Assembly (NCBI GenBank): GCA_964019425.1
Contig: OZ025806.1
Span: 236,374 to 300,373, forward strand
Direction of reading: 5' to 3'
Source: Flectonema sp. DT1601
Lineage: Eukaryota > Euglenozoa > Diplonemea > Diplonemida > Diplonemidae
Length of the DNA stretch: 64,000 bases
The notes beneath the pieces are model-generated. The model did not search any database. It was not told the origin of the DNA and worked only from the letters and a program-made list of their open reading frames with translations. Positions 1-10,991 of this stretch are shown in pieces. The number at the start of each line of letters is the position of its first letter. The stretch's first letter is position 1. Position numbers and translations under genes: made by a program.

Positions 1-6
1 CCACCG

Positions 7-300
7 ATGCAAAAGGGACCAAGGGTCAAATGTGACTTCTGCCGTAGATTGCTACAACGGAAATGGCTCAGGAGCAGATGCACGAAGTGCCAGATAACCA
101 CCTGCCGCAGGTGCTGGACCGCCGGAGAGAAGAATGCCACCAGAGCCTTGGCTCACCCAGACGGTACGCCAAGACACGGGAGGACGAGGTCGTGCCCGTC
201 CCCAGCCGAGAAGACAAAGAAAAAGTTATCACCATACAGTTCCGCGGACTCAGAGAAGACCAACCTGAGTCCGGGGAAGAGACTTAAAGACGACTGCTGA
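7..300 (+). CDS. Cysteine-rich C-terminal fragment, possibly of a piggyBac-like transposase
   Basis: Ninety-seven codons, open to the left window edge, so probably the 3' end of a longer gene. The only recognisable feature is a cysteine cluster at about residues 9-36 with spacing C-x2-C-x11-C-x2-C-x4-C-x2-C. This resembles the cysteine-rich zinc-binding domain that closes piggyBac-family transposases. The remaining 60 residues are basic and low in complexity. No DDD catalytic core is visible because it would lie outside the window. It is followed by transposon debris, which fits a mobile-element remnant. An unrelated zinc-binding protein is possible. The family call is inference from cysteine spacing alone. 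Confidence 0.35.
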   Translation: MQKGPRVKCDFCRRLLQRKWLRSRCTKCQITTCRRCWTAGEKNATRALAHPDGTPRHGRTRSCPSPAEKTKKKLSPYSSADSEKTNLSPGKRLKDDC

Positions 301-365
301 GATCTGTGGGTGTACTCACACGTCCCCTCCCCCTCCTCCTCCCCCACCCCCCCCCCTTTATACCC

Positions 366-768
366 ACCGGAGAATTCGATAGTGGGAAGTAACGGACTGG
401 GAGCTTTTGGCTCCTGCCCTATTCCCGATGTAAACTTTCTTTTTATTTTTTTTTTTTTTTTTAACAGGCCCAGAGGGCGACAATGACTGTTGCTGACCAA
501 GGAATACTATTCAAATGAATTTTCGTTTCAAAGAAACGAACAGAATTAAGAGAGAGGCAGAGAAAAAAAAAAAAAAAAGAAAGAAAAGAAAAAGAAATAT
601 GAAGAGGAAATAATCAAACATGAAAAAAATAAAAAAAAAATAAAATATAAATAAAAAACGTTGTATGAAAAAGGAAAAAAAAGAAAAAAAAGAAAAAAGA
701 CCAGAAAAGGAAAGAGAAAATGAAAAGGTATAATATTATTGTGGGGATATGAGGATAGCAGGGAGATG

Positions 769-800
<32 letters not shown>

Positions 801-935
801 TTATTATTTAAAAAAAAAAAGGAAACAATCAGTTTAGCGTCTCGATCGGGACGGAAAATAGAAATTAATCGACATAGTCGATCGATAGAAAAAAAAAAAA
901 CAATGATAACATAGATAATTTCTTTTAAAAGTGTC
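366..935 (-). repeat. Inverted copy of the hairpin-satellite end module
   Basis: Read on the minus strand, this matches the stretch at about 10440-10985: one hairpin-satellite unit, then a pyrimidine-rich block (CATCTCCCTGCTATCC), then the terminal module with CGTTTC-TTT-GAAACG and GGAGC-CAAAA-GCTCC hairpins and a TATCGAA-type end. It differs from the other copies by several substitutions and by homopolymer lengths, so it is an older copy than the 7368/17719 pair. Confidence 0.8.
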
Positions 936-1529
936 ACTGTGAGACCTCAAAGAAAGCCGCACGTCCTCGGCAAAAAGAAGCCTGAGATGCTGACAAAGAG
1001 TCGATCTGTTAGTGAAACCTTGCCACTTAGCTTAGCTCTTCCAAAAACAACCAAGGCGGAACAAGATTGACTGCGTCGAAGGTGGAAACCGACAGCGTGC
1101 GAAGAAGAAAAAAGTAAAAGACTTAGGTAAAGCATACAACAGGTTATTAGGGAATAACCGCCGTCACACGGAAGAGTGATGAGTAAACCAGGGGCAATAA
1201 TTACAACTTGGTCCACCGGGCTGGTGACAATGTTCCAACGTAGCATGCTAGGGCTAAGACAAGAGATGCGCCTGACGCGGGTGGAGTAGAGTCTTGTTAT
1301 ATTTTGGAGCGCAACGTTTTCGAACTACCCACAATATACCCGTCAGGAGGCAACTTGTACTTGGCTTACAATTTTAAAGACTACCGGTTTTCTCAGATAG
1401 AATTCCAGCAGACAAAGAAAAGTAAAAGAACTGTACTAGCATGTGGTTTCTTCCCGGCATCTTCGCTTCGGCGAAAAAAAAAAAAAAAAAAATAAATAAA
1501 AAGAATATAAAAAAAAAAAAAAAAAAAAA
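936..1529. other. Non-repeat stretch with a TTCG-capped hairpin
   Basis: About 590 bp between two pieces of the hairpin satellite. I see no recognisable gene: the open frames are short and match no family I know. At 1462-1475 there is a hairpin TTCGC-TTCG-GCGAA, the very stable cUUCGg tetraloop type when transcribed, directly followed by an A-tract. Confidence 0.5.
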
Positions 1530-1935
1530 AAATGAATAAACAATGTTATCATTGTTTCTTATCGATCGACTTTGTCGACTAATTTCTATTTTCCGTCCTG
1601 GTCAGGACGCTAAACTGATTGTTTTTTCTTTAAAAAATAAATAAAAAGTTAAAAAAAAAAAAAAAGGAATAAACAATGTTATCATTGTTTTTTTTTATCG
1701 ATCGACTATGTCGATTACTTTCTATTTTCCGTCCTGGTCAAGACGCTAAACTGATTGTTTTTTCTTTAAAATAATTAAAAGGATTTAAAAAAAAAAAAAA
1801 AAAAAAAAGAATAAACAATGTTATCATTGTTTTTTTTTCTATCGATCGACTATGTCGATTAATTTCTATTTTCTGTCCTGATCGAGACGCTAAACTGATT
1901 GTTTCCTTTTTTTAAATAATAAATAAAAAAAAAAA
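1530..1935 (+). repeat. Three hairpin-satellite units
   Basis: Three tandem units of about 140 bp, each with AACAATG-TTAT-CATTGTT, a TCGAC-NNN-GTCGA palindrome, a GTCCTG..GAC motif and AAACTGATTGT, separated by A-rich tracts. It is the same family as the large arrays at 7990-10560 and 18341-20911. Confidence 0.85.
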
Positions 1936-1944
1936 AAAATAAAA

Positions 1945-2345
1945 AAAAAAAAAAAAAGACCAGAAAAGGAAAGAGAAAATGAAAAGGTATAATATTATTG
2001 TGGGGATATGAGGGATAGCAGGGAGATGCTCTTTTTTTTTTTTTTTTTTATTTTTTTTTTTTTTTATTTATTATTTAAAAAAAGGAAACAATCAGTTTAG
2101 CGTCTCGATCAGGACGGAAAATAGAAATTAGTCGACAAAGTCGATCGATAAAAAAAACAATTCTGTTCGTTTCTTTGAAACGAAAATTCATTTGAATATT
2201 ATTCCTTGGTCAGCAACCATCATTGTCGCCCTTTGGGCCTGTTAAAAAAAATAAAAAATAAAAAGAAAGTTTACATCGGGAATAGGGCAGGAGCCAAAAG
2301 CTCCCAGTCCGTTACTTCCCACTTTATCGAAATTCAGCTTTTTTT
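1945..2345. repeat. Rearranged hairpin-satellite end: inverted unit joined to a direct terminal module
   Basis: 1960-2155 is antisense (pyrimidine block plus one hairpin unit). 2158-2340 is the terminal module in direct orientation, ending TATCGAAATTCAG as at 10981-10993. Relative to the intact order at 10440-10991, the internal part has been inverted. 2465-2530 is an antisense match to 17705-17770 (the GGTCCTAG ... AACCGGTCTTAA segment), so the family continues beyond this block. Confidence 0.7.
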
Positions 2346-3203
2346 TCTACAATAACTCTTGCAATTATCTTTTCTTTTTATTCTCTATCTGTTCTGGTCT
2401 GTTTCTTCATTTTTTTACATTAATAATTACATTTTGTTCAAAAAGAAAAAAGATTTCATACTAGAAACTAGGAAACTAGGTTAACACTTAGTTAAAATTA
2501 AGACCGGTTAGTCAGTTTAAGGTCTTGTCTAGGACCAACATTCTTGTTTAACTTCAGTTATATTCATTTTACTTTTTATTGTTTCCCATCTGTTTTTATT
2601 TTCTATTAGTTCTGGTCAGAAACTCCTGGGCAGCAAGAAGGAAAGCAGTTTAGTACTTCTGGGTGTTTGGCATCACCCCCCATAGTGAGCAAGTACAACA
2701 GGTAGCATTGGTAGTCTGTTGATCCTGAGTGATCCCAGCTACAGTTTTGTTTTTCTTTCTTTTTTTTAGAAGAAGATCAGGACTTCCAAGCACTGCTGGA
2801 TAGTTGCTGAATGCAGGGCCTGCCTGTGGCATTATAATAACAGGCTAAGTCATTTGTAGTTCATAGTTTACCTTTGATTTTATAACTTCACATAGGTACT
2901 ATGAACGATGAGAGATCCAGTGGGATCACTCAGGGTCTAGTAGAGACCACCAATGTTGTGCGTTGATAGGCAAGGTGACCAACCTTGACATTCTTTCTTT
3001 TCTCTCCTGTTGTGACAAACACAAAATACACACACAGCTTACAGTGTGTTCTTTGTGTATGTTTTCTTCAGGTGTGAGTAGTTTTTTTGTTCTTGCTCTT
3101 CAGGGAGGGCCTTAGCCAAAAGCTAACAGTCCAAATCTCACCTGGAAATTCAACTCATGCCACAGGCAGGCCCTGCATTCAGCAACTATCCAGCAGTGCT
3201 TGG
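2346..3203. other. AT-rich stretch with a 47-bp perfect inverted repeat
   Basis: No gene recognised. It contains the antisense satellite-flank piece at 2465-2530. The arms of a 47-bp inverted repeat lie at 2786-2832 and 3157-3203 and enclose 324 bp. The right arm abuts the minisatellite. The arms read as exact reverse complements, starting CCAAGCACTGC on the left and ending GCAGTGCTTGG on the right. This could be a small inverted-repeat element or a palindromic rearrangement. No target duplication was evident. Confidence 0.7.
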
Positions 3204-5265
3204 CAGTTTTCAAACAATTTGTGCGGAGCTGGCAGTTTTTTGAAACTTTGTGTGTGGAACTGACGGTTTTCTCAAACAATTTGTGTGGAGCTCAGTTTTT
3301 TGGAACTTTGTGTGTGGAGCTGGCGGTTTTCTCAAACAATTTGTGTGGAACTGGCGGTTTTCTCAAACAATTTGTGTGGAGCTGGCGGTTTTTTGAAACT
3401 TTGTGGAGCAGGCAGTTTTCAAACAATTTGTGCGGAGCTGGCAGTTTTTTGAAACATTGTGTGTGGAACTGACGGTTTTCTCAAACAATTTGTGTGGAGC
3501 TCAGTTTTTTGGAACTTTGTGTGTGGAACTGGCGGTTTTCTCAAACAATTTGTGTGGAACTGGCGGTTTTCTCAAACAATTTGTGTGGAGCTGGCGGTTT
3601 TTTGAAACTTTGTGGAGCTGGCAGTTTTTTGAAACTTTGTGTGTGGAGCTGGCGGTTTTTTGAAACTTTGTGGAGCTGGCAGTTTTCAAACAATTTGTGC
3701 GGAGATGGCAGTTTTTTGAAACTTTGTGTGTGGAACTGGCGGTTTTCTCAAACAATTTGTGTGGAGCTGGTGGTTTTTTTGAAACATTGTGGAGCTGGCA
3801 GTTTTTTGAAACTTTGTGTGTGGAGCTGGCAGTTTTTTCAAACAATTTGTGTGGAGCTGGCGGTTTTTTAAAACTTTGTGTAGCTGGCAGTTTTTTCAAA
3901 CAATTTATGTGGAGCTGGCAGTTTTTTGAAACTTTGTGTGTGCAACTGGCAGTTTTCTCAAACAATTTGTGTGGAGCTGGCGGTTTTTTGAAACTTTGTG
4001 TGTGGAGCAAGAGCTTTAAAATTTTGTGGCGGTTTATTAAAACTTTGTGGAACTGGCAGTTTTTCGTAATTTTGTGTGTGGAGCTGGCGGTTTTCTGAAA
4101 CTTTGTGGCGGTTTTTTGAAACTTTGTGAGTGGAGCTGGCAGTTTTTTGAAACTTTGTGTGTGCAACTGGCAGTTTTCTCAAACAATTTGTGTGGAGCTG
4201 GTGGTTTTTTGGAACTTTGTGTGTGGAGCTGGCAGTTTTTTGAAACTTTGTGTGTGGAACTGGCGGTTTTCTCAAACAACTTGTGTGGAGCTGGCGGTTT
4301 TTGAAACTTTGTGGAGCTGGCAGTTTTTTGAAACTTTGTGGAGCAGGCAGTTTTCAAACAATTTGTGCGGAGCTGGCAGTTTTTTGAAACTTTGTGTGTG
4401 GAACTGGCGGTTTTCTCAAACAACTTGTGTGGAGCTGGCAGTTTTTTGAAACTTTGTGTGTGCAACTGGCAGTTTTCTCAAACAATTTGTGTGGAGCTGG
4501 CGGTTTTTTGAAACTTTGTGTGTGGAGCAAGAGCTTTAAAATTTTGTGGCGGTTTATTAAAACTTTGTTGAACTGGCAGTTATTCATAATTTTGTGTGTG
4601 GAGCTGGCGGTTTTCTGAAACTTTGTGGCGGTTTTTTGAAACTTTGTGTGTGGAACTGGCGGTTTTCTCAAACAACTTGTGTGGAGCTGGCGGTTTTTTG
4701 AAACTTTGTGGAGCTGGCAGTTTTTTGAAACTTTTTGTGTGCAACTGACAGTTTTTTAAAACTTTGTGGAGCAGGCAGTTTTCAAACAATTTGTGCAGAG
4801 ATGGCAGTTTTTGAAACTTTGTGTGTGGAACTGACGGTTTTCTCAAACAATTTGTGTGGAGCTCAGTTTTTTGGAACTTTGTGTGTGGAACTGGCGGTTT
4901 TCTCAAACAATTTGTGTGGAGCTGGCAGTTTTTTGAAACTTTGTGTGTGGAACTGGCGGTTTTCTCAAACAATTTGTGTGGAGCTTAGTTTTTTGGAACT
5001 TTGTGTGTGGAGCTGGCAGTTTTTTGAAACTTTGTGTGTGGAGCTGGCAGTTTTTTAAAACTTTGTGTGTGGAACTGACGGTTTTCTCAAACAATTTGTG
5101 TGGAGCTGGCAGTTTTTTGAAACTTTGTGTGTGGAACTGGCGGTTTTCTCAAACAATTTGTGTGGAGCTGGCAATTTTTTGAAACTTTGTGTGTGGAGCT
5201 GGCGGTTTAAAACTTTGTGGAACTGGCAGTTTTTCGTAACTTTGTGTGTGGAGCTGGCGGTTTTT
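3204..5265. repeat. 31-bp minisatellite, about 2 kb
   Basis: Tandem units of two alternating types, GGAGCTGGCGG-T6-GAAACTTTGTGTG and GGAACTGGCGG-TTTTCTCAAACAATTTGTG, mostly 31 bp long with 27-bp variants. Larger blocks of several units recur, for example around 3200-3500 and 4330-4480, so there is higher-order structure. Because the units are stop-poor, several overlapping open frames run through on both strands. They are by-products of the repeat and not genes. Confidence 0.95.
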
Positions 5266-6300
5266 TAAAGGTTGGTAACTTTGTGTGTGGAAGGCTCCAC
5301 CGAGTTACAACAGGAAACCCACACTGCGTCGGGTAGGTAAGGTAGACTCACCCGACACAATGGGGTACGCGCACGGGCCCCCGGGTTCCTTGACCTCGTT
5401 CACGGACGCGGGAGTACGCCCGGAGCCGGCCGAGCGAGACAGACAAGAAGTGGCAGGAGTAGATTTGGTCACAAGGACGTCGTCGCGGAGTAAGAAAGAC
5501 ACCCAAGAAAAGATGAGTGGGAGAGAAGGGGATCCAACACGAAGGGTCCTGGACTTCTCGAAAGGGGGAAGGCGCTAGGGATTTCGCGAAGGAGACTCTA
5601 GAGTCGAGGAAAGACAGAGCCAAAACCCCAGAGCCAACCCAAAGCACATGGTAAAGGACGAGGTGGGAGACCAAGAGCGGGAGCGAGGTTAGAAACGTGG
5701 CCAAAGCCCCCGTGAAGCAGGAGATACACACGCTACAACATTTATGTAATCTTGAAGTTATTAATGTGGAAGTTATTAAAGACTGGTCCTTCACGAGAAT
5801 TTCACGAATGTTCTATTGGATTCGAAGAGTTGCCACGAAGTGAAAGAAAATAATAAAATGCAGGCAATCATAGTAGAACTCAACGAGGCTCTTAAAATTA
5901 AGAGAGAAAGAAAGAAGAAACGTTTGATTGATTGCCACTGGTTTCGTTTGAAGATGCTGCTCCCTTGTGAAGGAAATGAACTTTAACGCGGTATTCGTAA
6001 AAGAAAACTTCAAAAAGTTATTATTTTCGTGAGGAAAGAAGTGAAAGAAATCCCAAGGAATATTGAAATTCCATTTAGGTAATTTGTTACCCTGTCCTAA
6101 AGCAGCACCGATGATAAAGAAAACATAAAAGTACGGAAATTACTTTGTGTGTATTTTATTCCACTTCTCTTACTTCGTGCATATTATTTACTTCGGCGTG
6201 AATGGTACTGTTATTAGTTTCATCGTTATTATCGATCTTCTTCTGCAGTTCACAGCCACTCACCCACTTCCACTCTTCAATTCAAAATTGGTGCCGGTGT
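5266..6300. other. Unassigned stretch; GC-richer, purine-rich island at 5290-5740
   Basis: The first 450 bp are clearly richer in G and C than the surroundings, with open frames on both strands (5285-5578 plus, 5348-5794 minus). Neither translation resembles a family I know. The rest is ordinary AT-rich sequence running into the assembly gap. I see no supportable gene. Confidence 0.4.
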
Positions 6301-6500
6301 NNNNNNNNNNNNNNNNNNNNNNNNNNNNNNNNNNNNNNNNNNNNNNNNNNNNNNNNNNNNNNNNNNNNNNNNNNNNNNNNNNNNNNNNNNNNNNNNNNNN
6401 NNNNNNNNNNNNNNNNNNNNNNNNNNNNNNNNNNNNNNNNNNNNNNNNNNNNNNNNNNNNNNNNNNNNNNNNNNNNNNNNNNNNNNNNNNNNNNNNNNNN
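6301..6500. other. Assembly gap
   Basis: Two hundred undetermined bases, probably a placeholder of arbitrary size. It lies just left of the split A1 repeat of the retrotransposon array, so the left boundary of that array is not known. Confidence 1.
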
Positions 6501-6511
6501 TTACTTCTCTT

Positions 6512-6698
6512 TCATAGTTTACTCAGGGAATGATCACCAAGTCCACTTTTGTGCCTTTTTCTTACTGTTTTTTACTTTAAATTTTTCTGGTTAAAAATAC
6601 CAAAAATTGTGCCGTGACCGGGAATTGAACCCCCGACCACGGTTACGTAAGCGATTTAAGGTCGACGACCATAACAACTCGGCTATGCAGGCTCTGGT
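6512..6698 (+). repeat. Left part of the A1 direct repeat of retrotransposon copy 1
   Basis: Matches 28442-28628 (offset 21930), including the tRNA-like segment. Bases 6501-6511 also match the end of the inter-element spacer. The match stops after TCTGGT at 6693-6698 and is replaced by a T-tract. The rest of the same repeat resumes with TCTGGT at 21875. I read this as one A1 repeat split by the intervening 15.2 kb. Confidence 0.8.
6610..6692 (-). repeat. tRNA-like sequence (class II size, degenerate)
   Basis: Eighty-three bases on the minus strand with a good box A (TAGCCGAGTTG) and box B (GGTTCAATTCC), the internal pol III promoter of tRNA genes. It does not fold as a sound tRNA. Three of seven acceptor pairs fail, the T-stem is disrupted by an extra G, and the anticodon loop lacks T33. 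The 3' half instead forms CCGTG-GT-CGGG ... CCCG-GT-CACGG. It is best read as a tRNA-derived or SINE-like block. Identical copies lie in every A repeat of the array. Confidence 0.55.
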
Positions 6699-7367
6699 TT
6701 TTCTTTTTTTTTTTTTTGGTTACACTCGTCTGTGCTTCCAGACTCTTTGTTTTTGTTCTTTTCACTTCTTTGTTTTGTCTTTCTTTTATACTTTCTTTTG
6801 GTTTAAGTCTGACAAATTGGAAAACACGGGAAACATAGGTAGGCTCCGCCTGAGGACGTAAGAAGAGCGGCAACGGAAAAATAAGTGGTCACGCGTCCTT
6901 GAAATTGGACACATGAAGCTAATTCGGTTACCATTCCTACCATCGATAAGGAAAAACAAAGAATCGAGCATATAACTAGAGCGGTGGTCAAAGACCACTT
7001 GAACAGCCCGAAGGCCTGCCCTCAAGAGAAATTTATAAGGAGAATAGGAGAAGAAGGAGAAAGGAGTATTGGAAGGGACACTGAGACAACACCGAAGGTG
7101 ATGTGCAGTTACCCAACCAGGAGATGATTGATAATGATGAAAATACTAAATATTGATAAAACACTTAAATGGCGACTACGTGTCACCTACACAATTCCAA
7201 AGTCTCAGGTTGGATGCTTGTTCCATCCACCTGATCAACATCGCTACTGAAGGAAGCCAGCTGGTGGCAAAGATTGAGCCAAGACTGGCAGGAATGCCGT
7301 TGATGAGGATTAGATCACTTGATCGGTCCCATTTGCCTGTCAATGTAGAAAAGCCAAGGATTTCATT
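6699..7367. other. T-tract and unassigned sequence
   Basis: Begins with a T-tract, interpreted as the antisense poly-A of the LINE insertion. The next 600 bp should then be LINE 3' sequence on the minus strand, but no frame is convincingly coding. A 79-codon frame at 7153-7392 starts at TTG and matches nothing I know. Confidence 0.4.
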
Positions 7368-7657
7368 CCTTAAACTGACTAACCGGTCTTAATTTTAAAT
7401 AAGTGTTAACCTAGTTTCTCTTTTCCTTTTCAATTTCCTTTTAATACTCTCTATCTGGTCTGTTATGTCATATTTCTCATTTAATTTTATCATCCATTTT
7501 ACTTTTCACTGTTTCCCATCTACATTTTATTTTCAAATAGTTACGGTCTGTTAAAAAAAAAAAAAAAGTTTAAATAAGTTAAATTGAACATGTTAACTCA
7601 ATTCCTCAATTCTTCCGTCATGGTCATGACATTCTTTTTCGTTTCTCTAATGCACAA

Positions 7658-7752
7658 GAGATACCATCACTCATGAGATACCAACGCACATACGAGATAC
7701 CAGCACTCCAGAGATACCGACACGCTAGAGATACCAAGTCACTTGAGATACC
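7658..7752 (+). repeat. Six GAGATACC iterons at 17-bp spacing
   Basis: GAGATACC starts at 7658, 7675, 7694, 7711, 7728 and 7745, with steps of 17, 19, 17, 17 and 17. The 9-11 bases between are mostly unconserved. The regular spacing with a fixed core resembles an array of protein-binding sites. The role is unknown. Confidence 0.85.
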
Positions 7753-7989
7753 TCCTTGTAAATTAATTCCCGGTATTTCAAATTTGAATTGATAGTGTCA
7801 ACTCTGCTTGCTGCTCTTGTTAATGTGTTGTCTCCTGAAAGTGATCTTAACTCCTGTAAAAAGAAAAAAAAAAAGAAATCAAAAAAGAAGAATTTTCAAA
7901 CGAAGTTATAACAACCCCTACCACCCATTATGATCAATTCCGCTTGTTTTTTTTTTTTTTTTTTAAAACAAAAAAAAAAATAAAAAATT

Positions 7990-9037
7990 ATAAAAGATTA
8001 AACAATGTTATCATTGTATTTTTATCGATCGACTATGTCGATTACTTTCTATTTTCCGTCCTGGTCAAGACGCTAAACTGATTGTTTTTTTTTTTTTTTC
8101 AAAATTAATAAAAAAGAATATAAAAAAAAAAATAAAAAAAAGAATAAACAATGTTATCATTGTTTTTTTATCGTTCGACTTTGTCGACTAATTTCTATTC
8201 TCCGTTTTTTTCTTAAAAAATAAATAAAAAGAATTTAAAAAAAAAAAAAAAAAAAAAAGAATAAACAATGTTATCATTGTTTTTTTATCGATCGACTATG
8301 TCGATTACTTTCTATTTTCCGTTTTTTTCTTTAAAAATAAATAAAAAGAATAAAAAAAAAAAAAAAAGGAATAAACAATGTTATCATTGTTTTTATTTTA
8401 TCGATCGACTATGTCGATTACTTTCTATTTTCCGTCCTGGTCAAGACGCTAAACTGATTGTTTTTTCTTTAAAAAATAAAAAGAAGGATTTAAAAAAAAG
8501 AAGAAAAAAAAAAAAAAGAATAAACAATGTTATCATTGTTTTTTTATCGATCGACTATGTCGATCACTTTCTATTTTTCGTCCTGGTCAAGACGCTAAAC
8601 TGATTGTTTTTTCTTTAAAAATAATAAAAAGGATTTAAAAAAAAAAAAAAAAAAAAAAAGAATAAACAATGTTATCATTGTTTTTTTATCGATCGACTAT
8701 GTCGATCACTTTCTATTTTCCGTCCTGGTCAAGACGCAAAACTGATTGTTTTTTTTTCAAAATTAATAAAAAAGAATACAAAAAAAAATAAAAAAAAAAA
8801 GAATAAACAATGTTATCATTGTTTTTTTTTTTATCGTTCGACGTTGTTGACTAATTTCTATTTTCCGTTTTTTTTTTTTCTTTTTAAAAAATAAATAAAA
8901 AGATTTAAAAAAAAAAAAAAAAAGAATAAACAATGTTATCATTGTTTTTTTTATCGATCGACTATGTCGATTACTTTCTATTTTCCGTCCTGGTCAAGAC
9001 GCTAAACTGATTGTTTTTTCTTTAAAAAAAAAAAAAG

Positions 9038-9074
<37 letters not shown>

Positions 9075-9848
9075 ATAAACAATGTTATCATTGTTTTTTT
9101 TTTATCGATCGACTATGTCGATCACTTTCTATTTTCCGTCCTGGTCAAGACGCTAAACTGATTGTTTTTTTTTTCAAAATTAATAAAAAAGAATATAAAA
9201 AAAAAAATAAAAAAAAAAGAATAAACAATGTTATCATTGTTTTTTTTTTTATCGTTCGACTTTGTTGACTAATTTCTATTTTCCGTTTTTTTTCTTTTTA
9301 AAATAAAAAGAATTTAAAAAAAAAAAAAAAAAAGAGTAAACAATGTTATCATTGTTTTTTTTATCGATCGACTATGTCGATTACTTTCTATTTTCCGTCC
9401 TGGTCAAGACGCTAAACTGATTGTTTTTTTTTCAAAATTAATAAAAAAGAATATAAAAAAAAACAAAAAAAAAAAGAATAAACAATGTTATCATTGTTTT
9501 TTTTTATCGTTCGACTTTGTCGACTAATTTTTATTTTCCGTTTTTTTTCTTTAAAAATAAATAAAAAGAATTTAAAAAAAAAAAAAAAAAAAGAATAAAC
9601 AATGTTATCATTGTTTTTTTATCGATCGACTATGTCGATCACTTTCTATTTTCCGTCCTGGTCAAGACGCTAAACTGATTGTTTTTTCTTTAAAATAATA
9701 AAAAGGATTAAAAAAAAAAAAAAAAAAAAAAAAGAATAAACAATGTTATCATTGTTTTTTATCGATCGACTATGTCGATCACTTTCTATTTTCCGTCCTG
9801 GTCAAGACGCTAAACTGATTGTTTTTTCTTTAAAAAATAATTAAAAGG

Positions 9849-9879
<31 letters not shown>

Positions 9880-10271
9880 ATAAACAATGTTATCATTGTT
9901 TTTTTATCGATCGACTATGTCGATCACTTTCAATTTTCCGTCCTGGTCAGGACGCTAAACTGATTGTTTTTTCTTTAAAAATAAATAAAAAGAATAAAAA
10001 AAAAGAAAAAAAAAAGGAATAAACAATGTTATCATTGTTTTTTTTTTATCGATCGACTATGTCGATTACTTTCTATTTTCCGTCCTGGTCAGGACGCTAA
10101 ACTGATTGTTTTTTCTTTAAAAATAAATAAAAAGAATAAAAAAAAAAGAAAAAAAAAAGGAATAAACAATGTTATCATTGTTTTTTATCGATCGACTATG
10201 TCGATCACTTTCTATTTTCCGTCCTGGTCAAGACGCTAAACTGATTGTTTTTTCTTTAAAATAATTAAAAG

Positions 10272-10304
<33 letters not shown>

Positions 10305-10557
10305 ATAAACAATGTTATCATTGTCTTTTTTCTATCGATCGACTATGTGGATCACTTTCAATTTTCCGTCCTGGTCAGGACGCTAAACTGATTGTTTTTT
10401 CTTTAAAAATAAATAAAAAGAATAAAAAAAAAAAAAAAAAAAAGGAATAAACAATGTTATCATTGTTTTTTTTCTATCGATCGACTATGTCGATTAATTT
10501 CTATTTTCCGTCCTGATCGAGACGCTAAACTGATTGTTTCCTTTTTTTAAATAATAA

Positions 10558-10560
<3 letters not shown>
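7990..10560 (+). repeat. Hairpin-satellite array, 19 units
   Basis: Nineteen occurrences of AACAATGTTATCATTG between 8004 and 10462, with periods of about 105-150 bp. Each unit has AACAATG-TTAT-CATTGTT, ATCGAC-TAT-GTCGAT (or TCGAC-TTT-GTCGA), usually GTCCTG-GT-CAGGAC or the weaker form ending CAAGAC, then AAACTGATTGT and A-rich sequence. Some units lack the third hairpin. Substitutions in the second palindrome can keep pairing through G-T (GTTGA opposite TCGAC). It is not protein coding. Confidence 0.92.
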
Positions 10561-10595
<35 letters not shown>

Positions 10596-10991
10596 ATCTC
10601 CCTGCTATCCTCATATCCCCACAATAATATTATACCTTTTCATTTTCTCTTTCCTTTTCTGGTCTTTTTTTTTTCTTTTTTTCCTTTTTCATACAACGTT
10701 TTTTATTTATATTTTATTTTTTTTTTTTTTTTTCATGTTTGATTATTTCCTCTTCATATTTTTTTTCTATTCTTTCTTTTTTTTTTTTTTTTTTTTTTTC
10801 TCTACCTCTCTCTTAATTCTGTTCGTTTCTTTGAAACGAAAATTCATTTGAATATTATTCCTTGGTCAGCAACCATCATTGTCGCCCTTTGGGCCTGTTA
10901 AAAAAAAAAAAAAAATAAAAAGAAAGTTTACGTCGGGAATAGGGCAGGAGCCAAAAGCTCCCAGTCCGTTACTTCCCACTTATCGAAATTC

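Larger units (their letters stand above)
7368..10991 (+). repeat. 3624-bp direct repeat, left copy
   Basis: Matches 17719-21342 at a constant offset of 10351 and appears identical, including the lengths of A and T tracts. It begins CCTTAAACTGACTAACCGG and ends TATCGAAATTC. In order it holds a 250-bp lead, the GAGATACC iterons (7658-7752), 19 hairpin-satellite units (about 7990-10560), a pyrimidine block and a terminal module with three hairpins (CGTTTC-TTT-GAAACG, GCCC-TTT-GGGC, GGAGC-CAAAA-GCTCC). Homopolymers mutate quickly, so identity means a very recent duplication or an assembly artefact. Confidence 0.9.

Noticed and set aside
3501-4465. Long open frames on both strands (up to 221 codons) in 3.2-5.3 kb
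   Set aside because: They are translations of the 31-bp minisatellite in several phases; no non-repetitive part or start context.
7153-7392. 79-codon frame as a gene
   Set aside because: Starts at TTG, no family resemblance, and runs into the beginning of the 3624-bp repeat.
7658-7752. CRISPR-like array
   Set aside because: The repeated core is only 8 bp with 9-11-bp gaps, the sequence is eukaryotic and no cas gene is present; better described as iterons.
8268-8603. 111-codon frame (and its twin at 18619-18954)
   Set aside because: Runs through hairpin-satellite units and homopolymers; not a gene.
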